Part shown: in pieces, positions 50,539 to 59,437 of the stretch
Layout of the letters: each line of letters starts with the position of its first letter
Position numbering within the stretch: the first letter of the stretch is position 1
Notes under the pieces: model-generated
What the model was told of the DNA's origin: nothing
The model's database searches: none
The model's input: only the letters and a program-made list of their open reading frames with translations
NCBI RefSeq assembly: GCF_019249725.2
Contig: NZ_CP137559.1
Location: 2,563,501 to 2,627,500, forward strand
Direction: 5' to 3'
Source: Segatella hominis
Lineage (GTDB): Bacteria > Bacteroidota > Bacteroidia > Bacteroidales > Bacteroidaceae
DNA length: 64,000 bases
Program-made: the position numbers and the translations under genes

Positions 50539-52359
50539 TTACTCGGAGAGAGCCAGGCGAAGCCCGAGGTTGATGAGAAGGCTACCTGGAGAGTTGCCGA
50601 GACGGAACGACAAACGGCAGCAACCCGCATAGTTGCACCAGCCACCACCACGACACACACGGCCCGACCCACTATCGGCACCCGTAGGATTCGTCTGAGA
50701 AGAACTCGAATAAGAACCATACCAATCCGAACACCATTCATATACATTTCCACTCATATCATAGATACCCAACTCATTAGCTTGCTTCGTACCTACAGGA
50801 TGAGGCTTGCTGCCACGATTTCCATCATACCAAGCAACATCAGAGATGTTTGAGTTTCCACTGTACTGATACCCCCTACTCCTCTTGCCACCACGAGCAG
50901 CATACTCCCATTCTGCCTCAGTAGGCAAGCGGAACTTTCTGCCTGTCAAGCTATTCAACTTGGAAATGAACTTCTGGCAATCGTTCCAACTCACTTTCTC
51001 TACTGGAAGGTTATCACCCTTGTATTTAGAAGGATTACTGCCCATCACCGCTTCCCATAAAGCCTGGGGAACCTCGTACTTACCCATATAATAATCATTG
51101 GTCAAGGTCACTTGATGCACAGGCTTCTCGTCATCATAAGGGTCTTTCATCTCAGAGGTTGCTCCCATCATGAACGTTCCAGCCTCCACTTTCACCATCT
51201 CAATACTGATACCATCTTTCACAGGGATGGAAATCGCATTGCTACCCGAAGCCATAGATGATGAGCCAGACGAATATCCCAAGGTATTCGATGAGGATGA
51301 GGCTACGGCATTGGATACCAGTGTTCCTGTTATGCTCGCTGTCTGACCTTCAGAAATAGAGACGGACTTCCTGTCTGTGGCATAGCCATCCTTTCTTACC
51401 TCCACCTGATGGTTACCCACGAGCAAGCCGTTGAACACACGAGGACTTTGCCCCAACTTTTTCCCATCCACATAGACATCGGCACCAAAGGGCTTGTAAT
51501 TCACGGAGAGATTGCCTTGGATAGCCACCAACTCGTCAAAGGTCACATCCAACTTCTGCTGTTGCGCCAACAGGATGGTCTTCTGTTGGCTGCGATACCC
51601 ACTCTTTCTTGCCTCCAACAGGTGCATGCCTTCCTTCAAGCTACCACTCCAAGGCGAATTACCCACAGCCTTCTTATCTACATAAAGAGACACGGCAGGG
51701 GTAGGACAAGTAATCGAGACGCTTGCCATTGCTGAAAGCAAGCTGACGCTGATGGGAGTCATATCGCCACTGCTCACCGTAAAAGAGCCGCTCTTACTGA
51801 TATAACCACCAGCCTCCACCTTATAAGTATGCGTGCCGTAAGGCAGCATGGCGGAATACTCGCCGTCAGTGGAGACATTTTGCTGTATTCCATCAATAGT
51901 AACAACTGCATTCTTCGGTTGCACGCTGAGCGCATAAAAGTTGCCACCGGCATCGACAGGCTCTGCACCCATATTCTGTATTACTAAATCCAACACATAA
52001 GTACGCTTGCTTTCCACGCCATCAATGCCAAAATCTGGAAAATAGACTCGGAGCGGCTTGTAATGCATCGGTATGACCCTTATCTCCTTCGTTCCCTTGG
52101 ACAGATACACCCACTTCTCGGAAGAGAAATTTCGGATGTCACCGATGACATTGCCTTGCACCTTGGATATGTCATCTAGCAGGAGTATCTTCACCAAGGC
52201 ACAAACATTACCGACTTCATCCGTGCGCAAATTTTCGACCAAGGAGGCAGACAAGTCATTGCTTGCTAGCTTAAAGGACTTCACCTTCAGCTCCTGCGAA
52301 AAGGTACACAGACAAATAATCAAACTTATTATAAGAAAATAAAAACGCCTCATAAACAA
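50539..52359 (-). CDS. DGR target protein 6: secreted three-PEGA protein with diversified lectin domain
   Basis: 606 residues (ATG 52353 is an alternative start). Signal peptide ends CTFSQ. The N-terminal module is diverged (LASNDLSASLVENLRTDEVG), while the three PEGA domains and FGE-like domain are almost identical to those of target 1, indicating exchange of the C-terminal three quarters. Variable tail RVCRGGGWCNYAGCCRLSFR, then LGNSPGSLLINLG. First target gene after the signalling module. Confidence 0.9.
   Translation of the reverse strand: MFMRRFYFLIISLIICLCTFSQELKVKSFKLASNDLSASLVENLRTDEVGNVCALVKILLLDDISKVQGNVIGDIRNFSSEKWVYLSKGTKEIRVIPMHYKPLRVYFPDFGIDGVESKRTYVLDLVIQNMGAEPVDAGGNFYALSVQPKNAVVTIDGIQQNVSTDGEYSAMLPYGTHTYKVEAGGYISKSGSFTVSSGDMTPISVSLLSAMASVSITCPTPAVSLYVDKKAVGNSPWSGSLKEGMHLLEARKSGYRSQQKTILLAQQQKLDVTFDELVAIQGNLSVNYKPFGADVYVDGKKLGQSPRVFNGLLVGNHQVEVRKDGYATDRKSVSISEGQTASITGTLVSNAVASSSSNTLGYSSGSSSMASGSNAISIPVKDGISIEMVKVEAGTFMMGATSEMKDPYDDEKPVHQVTLTNDYYMGKYEVPQALWEAVMGSNPSKYKGDNLPVEKVSWNDCQKFISKLNSLTGRKFRLPTEAEWEYAARGGKRSRGYQYSGNSNISDVAWYDGNRGSKPHPVGTKQANELGIYDMSGNVYEWCSDWYGSYSSSSQTNPTGADSGSGRVCRGGGWCNYAGCCRLSFRLGNSPGSLLINLGLRLALSE
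50545..50679 (-). repeat. VR6, variable repeat of the DGR
   Basis: 135 bp, gap-free against the TR; 26 differences by hand count, 22 at template adenines. AAC codons read TGC, CTC, GGC and AGC. Confidence 0.93.
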
Positions 52360-52380
52360 ACTTCTAAAAGAAAATATCCG

Positions 52381-53355
52381 TTAAGGAATAAAGAAATCAT
52401 TCTCGTTAAACACTTCTTTTGGGTTCAATTGAGTATTGCCTATCATGTCTGGCTGCCAGGTCCTCACATGAATCACAGGATTGCCGCCATCCTTCGGAAA
52501 TTGCCAAAGAAGGAACACATAACCATCGTCGCTGTAGTTGCTCGACTGCCAGTTCTGATGCAAGGTAACACCATAGTAACCTTCTTTGGCAGGATGCCTC
52601 GTAACTTTGATTGCATCGAAGGTAACCTTGATATATTTGTTATTATGAAACGTTTTAGCCAAGTTGTTGAGATACTGCTCCTTGTTCTGTCGGCTATACA
52701 CGATTTCTGGTCTGAGCGAAGCCTGGTCGTTGCCCATGTTCTTGCGCATGATGACCTTGCCCGTGATAATCAAGGCATCGTCGCTATACACGTTTCGCAA
52801 CGCATTCAAGTCCTTCTCGTCGTAATAACTTCTGAAATCCTCCACAAACTTCAAGATTTCCATGCGGCGGCGTGTATCGGTGACATCCTTGCCATTGTTC
52901 ACGATGTAGTTATATACATTGTTGCTCAATGCCATGTGGGCACCAGTCAACAGACCGTCTTTCGATACGCTAATGGTCAACTCCTTGTTCAACTCGCCCT
53001 TGTAGCTTGCATCGGTATTCGTCAAGGTCACCGAGATACCACGCACCTCATAGCCATTGACCGCCGTAAGGCAGTTCTCGGAATACGAGGTGTAGTCGCA
53101 CTTGAAGTGGAAACTTTCCCACAGATTATTGAGCGACGACTTGGCGTTGCTCGTCATGTTGACCGAAGACAAGTCCAGGGAGCCATTGCTATTGCTGGCA
53201 CGATTAATTGCCGTCAAGAGAGAAGATATGTTGCGCTCTATGCTCTGCTTGACAGAGGTTAGATAGATGCCGCTCTTAAACGAAAATTCCACGCTCTGGG
53301 CGGACAAGCCCAAAGCCATGGACAGAAATATAAACAAAATAGAAAGTTTTTTCAT
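52381..53355 (-). CDS. Secreted NTF2/SnoaL-like protein
   Basis: 324 residues; signal peptide ends GLSAQ. The C-terminal half (about 165-315: VEDFRSYYDEKDLNALRNVYSDDALIITG ... VTLHQNWQSSNYSDDGYVFLLW) has the cone-shaped NTF2-like fold pattern; the N-terminal half is a separate beta-rich domain with a repeated Ser/Asn-rich segment. Such folds bind small molecules or act as assembly modules. It lies between the protein/kinase genes and the VR genes, 22 bp from target 6. Confidence 0.65.
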   Translation of the reverse strand: MKKLSILFIFLSMALGLSAQSVEFSFKSGIYLTSVKQSIERNISSLLTAINRASNSNGSLDLSSVNMTSNAKSSLNNLWESFHFKCDYTSYSENCLTAVNGYEVRGISVTLTNTDASYKGELNKELTISVSKDGLLTGAHMALSNNVYNYIVNNGKDVTDTRRRMEILKFVEDFRSYYDEKDLNALRNVYSDDALIITGKVIMRKNMGNDQASLRPEIVYSRQNKEQYLNNLAKTFHNNKYIKVTFDAIKVTRHPAKEGYYGVTLHQNWQSSNYSDDGYVFLLWQFPKDGGNPVIHVRTWQPDMIGNTQLNPKEVFNENDFFIP

Positions 53356-53393
53356 ATCGCTGATAATTTCATGTTTCTATATCACTTCACTGA

Positions 53394-54563
53394 TTACTTC
53401 ACGCTAACTGCGATTTTTCGCCTGTTCGTCTTTTGCGACTTGCCATCAGCGAACAGGTCCTTGACATTGGTAGATGGTGTGTAGAGATAAACCTTTCCTT
53501 CCAAACTTGCCTTCTCCCCTTCCAAGATTTTCTTCGTGGCAGAGAAATAGATGACATGGTCGTAACCTGATGCCTTGTTGTGCATCACCAGCGTTCCCAG
53601 AAGGTCGCCCTTCTCCTCGCCCTCGTAACCAAAGAAGGTTTTGCAGCCTTGTCCCTGGCAATAAGACAAAAAATCAGTAAGTTGCACTTGGCATTTCTTC
53701 TCCTTCTGGCTGCTCATGGCAAAGACGAGACTCAGAGGCATATCCTTCACCTTACCCATAAGGAGGTTGGCAAAGCTCTCCTTCGGAAATTCCTTATCAA
53801 ACACAGGATTGCAAGCCAGACGATAGATGGTGTCTCCATCCTCCACCTGCGGAGTCTCACCCATCTGATAATAGGTATCCGAGCTAATGGAAGGAATCAC
53901 ATACGACTTGCCTTTCTTGACATACAAGTTCTTGCCCTTGAACTTGCCCAGGGTATTGATATCCACCTTTTCTGACTGCACCTCCTTGCCATTCTTGAAC
54001 CCCTGGAGGAGTTCGACAAACTGCTGTTCCAAGTTTCTGCGTGTGTCATTGGCGAAATACTCATAGTTGGCAGGGAAAGCGACGGCGAGGATGGTCTTGC
54101 CCTTCTCCTCCCATTTCACAGTATAAAACTTGTCCATACCGTTGCTCACGGAGCAAGGCGTGTTTTCATTTACCTTGGCAAAGGTGTTCCACGAGCCTAC
54201 GGTAAACTGGATGTTGTTCAAGTACAACCCATTCTCCGACACCTTGTAGAGATGGTCGAGATAAGCACGCTCCAAGAAACCATAGATAGGCGAGGGTTGC
54301 TGCTTCTTCATCTCCTTGGAGAAGAGGGCGATACCCAGATGGTCCACGATGCCGTTGCCATCATAATGTGCCACGATGCGATGCCCATCATGGTTGAAAT
54401 ACTTCGAGACCGCCTTGCCAGCCTTCGCCTCCAAGATAGAATCCACCGCCAACTTCAGTGCCGCCTTCTTCAAGAACACCGTCTGGTATTGCAAGGCAAA
54501 GGCTTGCCCCACTCCCACGAAGAGGAGCAACCCCACTATATAACATGATATAAATCTTTTCAT
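53394..54563 (-). CDS. Secreted protein of unknown function in the kinase operon
   Basis: About 389 residues from ATG 54563 (MKRFISCYIVGLLLFVGVGQ), a signal peptide ending AFALQ; ATG 54575 is also possible and would overlap the kinase gene. No known domain recognised. It is mixed alpha/beta, with GKSYVIPSISSDTYYQMG in the middle, a phage/envelope-free composition and no C-terminal sorting signal. The gap to the next gene is 38 bp. Co-transcription with the kinase suggests a periplasmic partner. Confidence 0.6.
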   Translation of the reverse strand: MKRFISCYIVGLLLFVGVGQAFALQYQTVFLKKAALKLAVDSILEAKAGKAVSKYFNHDGHRIVAHYDGNGIVDHLGIALFSKEMKKQQPSPIYGFLERAYLDHLYKVSENGLYLNNIQFTVGSWNTFAKVNENTPCSVSNGMDKFYTVKWEEKGKTILAVAFPANYEYFANDTRRNLEQQFVELLQGFKNGKEVQSEKVDINTLGKFKGKNLYVKKGKSYVIPSISSDTYYQMGETPQVEDGDTIYRLACNPVFDKEFPKESFANLLMGKVKDMPLSLVFAMSSQKEKKCQVQLTDFLSYCQGQGCKTFFGYEGEEKGDLLGTLVMHNKASGYDHVIYFSATKKILEGEKASLEGKVYLYTPSTNVKDLFADGKSQKTNRRKIAVSVK

Positions 54564-54564
54564 C

Positions 54565-56154
54565 TTATTGACCAATTAGAAGTTTCACTTTCTCGCCACT
54601 GCTTTTAATCCAAGTTCCATGTACCATGTGTCCATTGGAAAATGAGCCATTTACTACGTCACCAGCCTCAGCCACGTTGCCGTCCGGGTCAAACGCCTCA
54701 ATACGATGAGAACGCTTGAATCGCAAGGTTCCATATCCATCCGGCTTTCCATTCTTTATATTACCTGTCCACACGGCATATCCCAAGTCCAAGGTTCCCG
54801 AGTAAGAGGAGGAATGTTCTACGGCAGGCGTGACAGGAGTTGGCTTCACAGGTTTCGTGATGCTTGTGTTTTCAGAATTTTTGTCCGCTTTACCAGATTC
54901 ATCCGTCTTGTCATCCTTCGTATTTGCGCCATTGGATTTTTCCTTTTCCACATCCTCCACGTTCTTCTTGTCTTGCGCCTCTTGTTGCTTGATCGCCGTC
55001 GAGTCCTTTTGGGTTTGCGTGGAATCCGTGTCGGTTTGCTCTGTCTGATTCGTGTTTGGATGTACGATGATAAATCGAATCACTCGATAAGAGAGATACA
55101 AGACGACTACAAGAGCCAAGCCGATGCCAATCTTCTTCACCCAGTCCATGATGTCTGGAGAATCACCATACATTTTCTTCGTCACCTTCTTGGTCTTATT
55201 GGCTTGATAGGATTGTCCCTGATGGGAATTGCCTTGATAGGAATTGCCATACGATGAAGTATTGATGAATCCACCCATGCTTGCCATTCTCTCGTCCGCA
55301 TTCTTCTTCATCGCATCAATGATGAGACTACTGCAACGTTCCGATGTACTGTCTGGCAAGGCGTTGATGATGTATTTCTGACTCATCTCGCTCGCCTTTG
55401 CAGGAGTCCTTCCCGTCAACATATATAATAAGGTGGCACCGAGCGCATAGACATCTGCCGAAGGCGAGAACTTGCTGATGCCCGCATATTGCTCCAAGGG
55501 AGAATAGCCGTCCGATGTACCCAAACCTGCTTTCTTGTTGGTCACGGAACCGTTCTTCTTGAAGTGGAGCGACAAACCGAAGTCTATCAGCACAGGATGC
55601 AGGGTACCGTCTGCCTTCCTCACCATCATGATGTTCTCGGGCTTCACGTCGAGGTGGTTCATGTTCTGATCATGGAGATAGTCGAGAGCCTCAGCTACCT
55701 CCCGGGTGATGTCCATCGCCTCTGATTCGGAAAGCCCTCCTTGTTTCTTGACATATTTATCCAAGGTATCCTCTCCCAGGAATTGCATCACATAATAGAC
55801 GGTATTGTTGGCTTCAAACACCTCGTTGACAGGCACAATACCCTCATGATGGAGGTTATGCAAGCGATTCGCCTCGGTGAGGAAGTCAGCACGGCTTTCT
55901 TGGTAATTCGCCAAGTCGGCATCCTCCACCAGCACATATCCGTCCGCATTACGCTTGCAGATGTCTGCCATAAAAAACTCCTTGATGGTATAGCGGTGGA
56001 TCTGTGGGATGTCGCCCTCATAAACCGTGCGTTCCGCCAAGTAGGTGATGCCGAAGCCACCACCTCCCAAGACGGACTTCAAGAGATATTCCACCTTGCC
56101 TGTGTTCAGGCTGTAGGTGGAACTATTAGAAAGTAAAGTCTTACTCTTATCCAT
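54565..56154 (-). CDS. Transmembrane Ser/Thr protein kinase with MORN-like C-terminus
   Basis: 529 residues. Kinase domain about 20-290: glycine loop LGGGGFGITY (29-38), catalytic Lys58 in YTIKEFF, Glu94, HLDVKPENIMM (catalytic Asp169, with Leu in place of Arg of HRD), DFG at 191-193, GTSDGYSPLEQY activation segment. One membrane segment about 343-362. The periplasmic part is charged and low-complexity, then MORN-like repeats (YAVWTGNIKNGKPDGYGTL; GSFSNGHMVHGTW). It probably senses the envelope and phosphorylates the FHA partners encoded nearby. Confidence 0.92.
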   Translation of the reverse strand: MDKSKTLLSNSSTYSLNTGKVEYLLKSVLGGGGFGITYLAERTVYEGDIPQIHRYTIKEFFMADICKRNADGYVLVEDADLANYQESRADFLTEANRLHNLHHEGIVPVNEVFEANNTVYYVMQFLGEDTLDKYVKKQGGLSESEAMDITREVAEALDYLHDQNMNHLDVKPENIMMVRKADGTLHPVLIDFGLSLHFKKNGSVTNKKAGLGTSDGYSPLEQYAGISKFSPSADVYALGATLLYMLTGRTPAKASEMSQKYIINALPDSTSERCSSLIIDAMKKNADERMASMGGFINTSSYGNSYQGNSHQGQSYQANKTKKVTKKMYGDSPDIMDWVKKIGIGLALVVVLYLSYRVIRFIIVHPNTNQTEQTDTDSTQTQKDSTAIKQQEAQDKKNVEDVEKEKSNGANTKDDKTDESGKADKNSENTSITKPVKPTPVTPAVEHSSSYSGTLDLGYAVWTGNIKNGKPDGYGTLRFKRSHRIEAFDPDGNVAEAGDVVNGSFSNGHMVHGTWIKSSGEKVKLLIGQ

Positions 56155-56197
56155 AGAATCATATTTTAGGAACTTTTATCTCTGCTGATTTCTCCTT

Positions 56198-57760
56198 TTA
56201 CTCTTCCAATGATTTCAAGAGATCTATCAAACTGTTGCTTGGCTTGTATTTCTTGAGAACTTCGATTCTCTGCTTGGCATTAGCCAAGTCGGGAAGTACC
56301 TTGAAACCACGCTCGTAGCAGTAGATGAGGTTCTTGGCTGCAGAAGAAGTCAGACGATTCTGAGCCTCAGCCTGGAGATAGAGCTTGGCAGCCTCGGTGT
56401 AATCCCTTGCCACGTCCTCGCCAGCGAAATATTTGTCGCCCAGTTTATCCTGCGCATAAGCAATGCCTCCATTGGCTGCTTTCTTCAGGAGTTTGAGAGC
56501 CTGTTCCTTGTCGGCAGTCTTCATGCCCTCGCCCGTCTCATACATCGAAGACAGATAATAGGCAGCAGCAACGCTCCCTTTCTCCATCGCCTTCTGATAG
56601 AGGCTCACGGCCTTCTTGGTGTTACGCTTCTTGTTGTCCTTGTGCGCCATGGAAGTAGCTTGCATGGTGATGCCTTCTGCGCCACCCAACTTCTCCACGC
56701 TCTTGAAGAGTTTGATGGCAGCCTCGAAGTCCTTGTCCAGGTAGAACTTCTTCAGTCCTGCCAGATAATCGTAGAACATCTTTTGCTTGGAGTCAGCCAA
56801 CAAGGCGTTGATATCCTTCTCATGTCCCTTGGCAGCCTCCGAAATCCATTGGGTAGCAAGATAGAGATTAGGAGTCTGACCATTCAGATAACACAAGCCC
56901 AGCATCCAAGCGGCGTTCTTGTTCTTGCCAGCCGCCGCACCCAAGTACTTCTGAGCCTTGGCGATATCCTTTGCCACGCCGTCGCCCTCATAATAGGCAC
57001 GCCCCACCTGGTATTGTGCGGCAGGCAGGTTCTTCTCAGCCGCCTGTGTCATCAAGGCAAGACCTTTTTCCTTGTCCTGTTCCACCCCCATGCCATTGAA
57101 TAAGAGGAAGCCTTGATAATAGATTGCCTCCTTCTTGCCTTTCTTGGCTGCGAGCGCAAAGTACTTGGCAGCTTTTTCAGAACGCTTGCTGTTCAGGCAA
57201 CTCAATGCCAGAGCGAACTGCGCATCAACATCGCCAGACTTTGCCAGTACCTCCTGATAGGTCTCCACCTTCTTCAAGTCTCTCTTCACGCCGATGCCAT
57301 TCTGATAGCAGTCCATCAAGAGACGGGCACTAAACACGCTGCCCGAGTTCTTGACGATTTTCTCATGTTGAGGAATGATGCTGGCATTGCCCTTCTTGAT
57401 GGCAGACTTATAGAGCGTCATCGCCATCACGGAATCCTTCTTGATGCCGTTGCCAAGTTGGTAGCACATCGCCATATTGCCGATGCCATCGGGATTGTTT
57501 TGCTTGGCACTCTTCGCCCACCAGTCGAGAGCCACCTTGTAATCTTGTTTCACATTCTTGCCCGTGTAATACCATACACCCAACTGATTCTGGGCAACAG
57601 CGTCACCCTTGTTGGCCTTCTCCTTCACGACTTCCACACTATCCTTCTTCGCCTTTACCTTCGGAGCAAGGGAGAGGTTCGTGATACTCGCAGCCTCCAC
57701 AGAAGAAAGTGGAGACAATGCCAAGGACAAAAACAATATTGCGCTTAAATTCATTTTCAT
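56198..57760 (-). CDS. Secreted Sel1-repeat protein (about 12 repeats)
   Basis: 520 residues; signal peptide about 1-24. Tandem Sel1 repeats fill the protein (AQNQLGVWYYTGKNVKQDYK, AQYQVGRAYYEGDGVAKDIA, AAYYLSSMYETGEGMKTADK). A solenoid for protein-protein contacts in the periplasm. Encoded between the PP2C phosphatase and kinase genes, so it may scaffold the signalling complex. Confidence 0.88.
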   Translation of the reverse strand: MKMNLSAILFLSLALSPLSSVEAASITNLSLAPKVKAKKDSVEVVKEKANKGDAVAQNQLGVWYYTGKNVKQDYKVALDWWAKSAKQNNPDGIGNMAMCYQLGNGIKKDSVMAMTLYKSAIKKGNASIIPQHEKIVKNSGSVFSARLLMDCYQNGIGVKRDLKKVETYQEVLAKSGDVDAQFALALSCLNSKRSEKAAKYFALAAKKGKKEAIYYQGFLLFNGMGVEQDKEKGLALMTQAAEKNLPAAQYQVGRAYYEGDGVAKDIAKAQKYLGAAAGKNKNAAWMLGLCYLNGQTPNLYLATQWISEAAKGHEKDINALLADSKQKMFYDYLAGLKKFYLDKDFEAAIKLFKSVEKLGGAEGITMQATSMAHKDNKKRNTKKAVSLYQKAMEKGSVAAAYYLSSMYETGEGMKTADKEQALKLLKKAANGGIAYAQDKLGDKYFAGEDVARDYTEAAKLYLQAEAQNRLTSSAAKNLIYCYERGFKVLPDLANAKQRIEVLKKYKPSNSLIDLLKSLEE

Positions 57761-57778
57761 AATCTCTATTTATTTGAT

Positions 57779-58681
57779 CTAAAATAATTTTCTTTTGAGC
57801 CATCCCCAAAATCCTTCTGGAGAATGTTCTACCGGAGAGACCTCGGCGGTCGAGAAATTGTTGCGAGCAAGAATACGGGTTCTGCTGCTCTCACAAAAAC
57901 TGTCTTCCGACTGTTCATTACCAGCCACACTTGCCACATGAACCAATATCGCCGTGTTGTTGTCCGAGGAAGTCTCGCACAACGTAGCCAGCAGGTCGCA
58001 TTTCTCTTGGTCGCTCTTTCCGCTCAGCAAGATCGTTTCCAACTGGTCGTCTTTTACCTGATGCAACACGCCGTCGGTACACAAGAGGAAGTAGTCTCCC
58101 CGTCGGACATCCGTCGTGCTGACTACCGTCGCCATGCAACGGTCTCTATCAGGATCTTTAGGTTCCATACATCGGGTGATGACATTGCTCTGCGGATGGT
58201 CGATGCTCTGTTCTGGAGAAATGACACCGGCACGCACCATGGAGTTGACCAACGAATGGTCTTCCGAGCGGTAAACGATGCCCTGCCCCGGGCGAACTTG
58301 ATAGATGCGGCTATCCCCGATGTGCGCCATCATGCACCCACCCTGATGGAAACAGACGAAGGTCATCGTCGTACCCATGTCTTGCGAGCCTCTACTTGCC
58401 TGGGCATCGAGAGCCTCGTAAGCATCGCCAAGGACTTCCGTAAATTCCTGTTGACCAAAATCCATGGCCTCCAAGTCCAGATGTTCCAAGGAGTCTGCAA
58501 ACGACCGGCAAACCGTAGAGCTTGCCACCTCGCCCTTCTCGCTACCACCCACGCCATCACAGACGACAAAAAAGCGTTGTTGCCTGCTGATGACATCCTT
58601 GTCGGGATAGCGAGCATCCTCTTGATTTTTTCGCTCTCCTATCTGACAGAACGAATAGGTCTGCGACAACTTGATATTCAT
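57779..58681 (-). CDS. PP2C-type Ser/Thr protein phosphatase
   Basis: 300 residues, cytosolic. PP2C motifs: NQEDARYP (Asp22), VVCDGVGGSEKGEVAS (metal Asp42), DMGTTMTFV, MAHIGDSRIYQV, YFLLCTDGV and SSDNNTAILV. It should reverse phosphorylation by the adjacent kinase. The start overlaps the FHA gene stop by four bases. A short C-terminal extension (about 260-300) with basic GFWGWLKRKLF could touch the membrane. Confidence 0.93.
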   Translation of the reverse strand: MNIKLSQTYSFCQIGERKNQEDARYPDKDVISRQQRFFVVCDGVGGSEKGEVASSTVCRSFADSLEHLDLEAMDFGQQEFTEVLGDAYEALDAQASRGSQDMGTTMTFVCFHQGGCMMAHIGDSRIYQVRPGQGIVYRSEDHSLVNSMVRAGVISPEQSIDHPQSNVITRCMEPKDPDRDRCMATVVSTTDVRRGDYFLLCTDGVLHQVKDDQLETILLSGKSDQEKCDLLATLCETSSDNNTAILVHVASVAGNEQSEDSFCESSRTRILARNNFSTAEVSPVEHSPEGFWGWLKRKLF

Positions 58682-59421
58682 GACTTTTTTTGTTTCTTAA
58701 ATGTAAGTTTGGTCTTTCCCATGATGATGATATCATCAAAATTCAGATAGACGCTATTGTTGACGGCGATTTCCGAACTGTTGACATACACGGGATTGGT
58801 TGCGTGCTTGACCGTCAGCTTGAACAGACAGCCTTTATCGCTCGGTATCACATCAAGAAGCACGGAGCGGCTACTCGCATAACCGTCGTTGAGCTGGAGT
58901 TCGGAAGGTTCCTGTTGGTCCTTTCTTCCAATCCAGATAGAACCGGGACGAAGGGCAAAATGCTTGCGAGAGAAGAAACTTCCCCAAACGAGTTCACCCA
59001 ACCCCTGCTGCGCACTCTTGTCCAGTTTAGTAGTGGGCTTCCTCGGAGCCTCCTCTTTTTCCTGCTTTTCTCGGTTCTGCTTTGCCTTCTCCTGATTATC
59101 CTTCTCCACCTGAGCCTTTTCCGCCTGTGGTTTCCCAGCCTGAGGAATATCCTGTGAATTGGCTGCAGATTTGGGAGCGTTAGCGACAGCTGCAAAACCG
59201 ACAATCGCCTTGCACTGTGGACAATCCCAACGCTGGCGACCTTCCTTGACGACTTTCTTGACCATGCTGAAACCGCACTCAGGACATACCATCTTGTAAA
59301 GCTGACCGACCTTGGCCCGCTGCTTGAAGACATAAACTCGATTGTCGCCGGGAGCCTTCTCGGGTTGTCCCAAGAGGCTCACCGTCTTCTTTTGATTAGG
59401 ATTTTCTGCATTCATAGCCAT
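58678..59421 (-). CDS. Zinc-ribbon and FHA-domain protein
   Basis: 247 residues. Zinc ribbon with C46, C49, C67 and C70 (MVCPECG ... WDCPQCK), a Lys/Glu/Gln-rich helical linker about 95-140, then an FHA-like domain about 155-240 (GSIWIGRKDQQEPSELQLND; NPVYVNSSEIAVNNSVYLNF). FHA domains read phosphothreonine, so it is the probable effector of the kinase. Coupled to the phosphatase gene by an ATGA overlap. Confidence 0.85.
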   Translation of the reverse strand: MAMNAENPNQKKTVSLLGQPEKAPGDNRVYVFKQRAKVGQLYKMVCPECGFSMVKKVVKEGRQRWDCPQCKAIVGFAAVANAPKSAANSQDIPQAGKPQAEKAQVEKDNQEKAKQNREKQEKEEAPRKPTTKLDKSAQQGLGELVWGSFFSRKHFALRPGSIWIGRKDQQEPSELQLNDGYASSRSVLLDVIPSDKGCLFKLTVKHATNPVYVNSSEIAVNNSVYLNFDDIIIMGKTKLTFKKQKKS

Positions 59422-59437
59422 CTCCTTTTAGGCATTA

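Noticed and set aside
26625..52359. Formylglycine-generating (sulfatase-activating) enzymes
   Set aside because: The C-termini are VRs copied from a TR; in such proteins the FGE-like fold serves as a binding scaffold, and no sulfatase gene is nearby.
57824..58750. 308-codon plus-strand ORF
   Set aside because: Antisense to the PP2C phosphatase gene with all motifs present on the minus strand.
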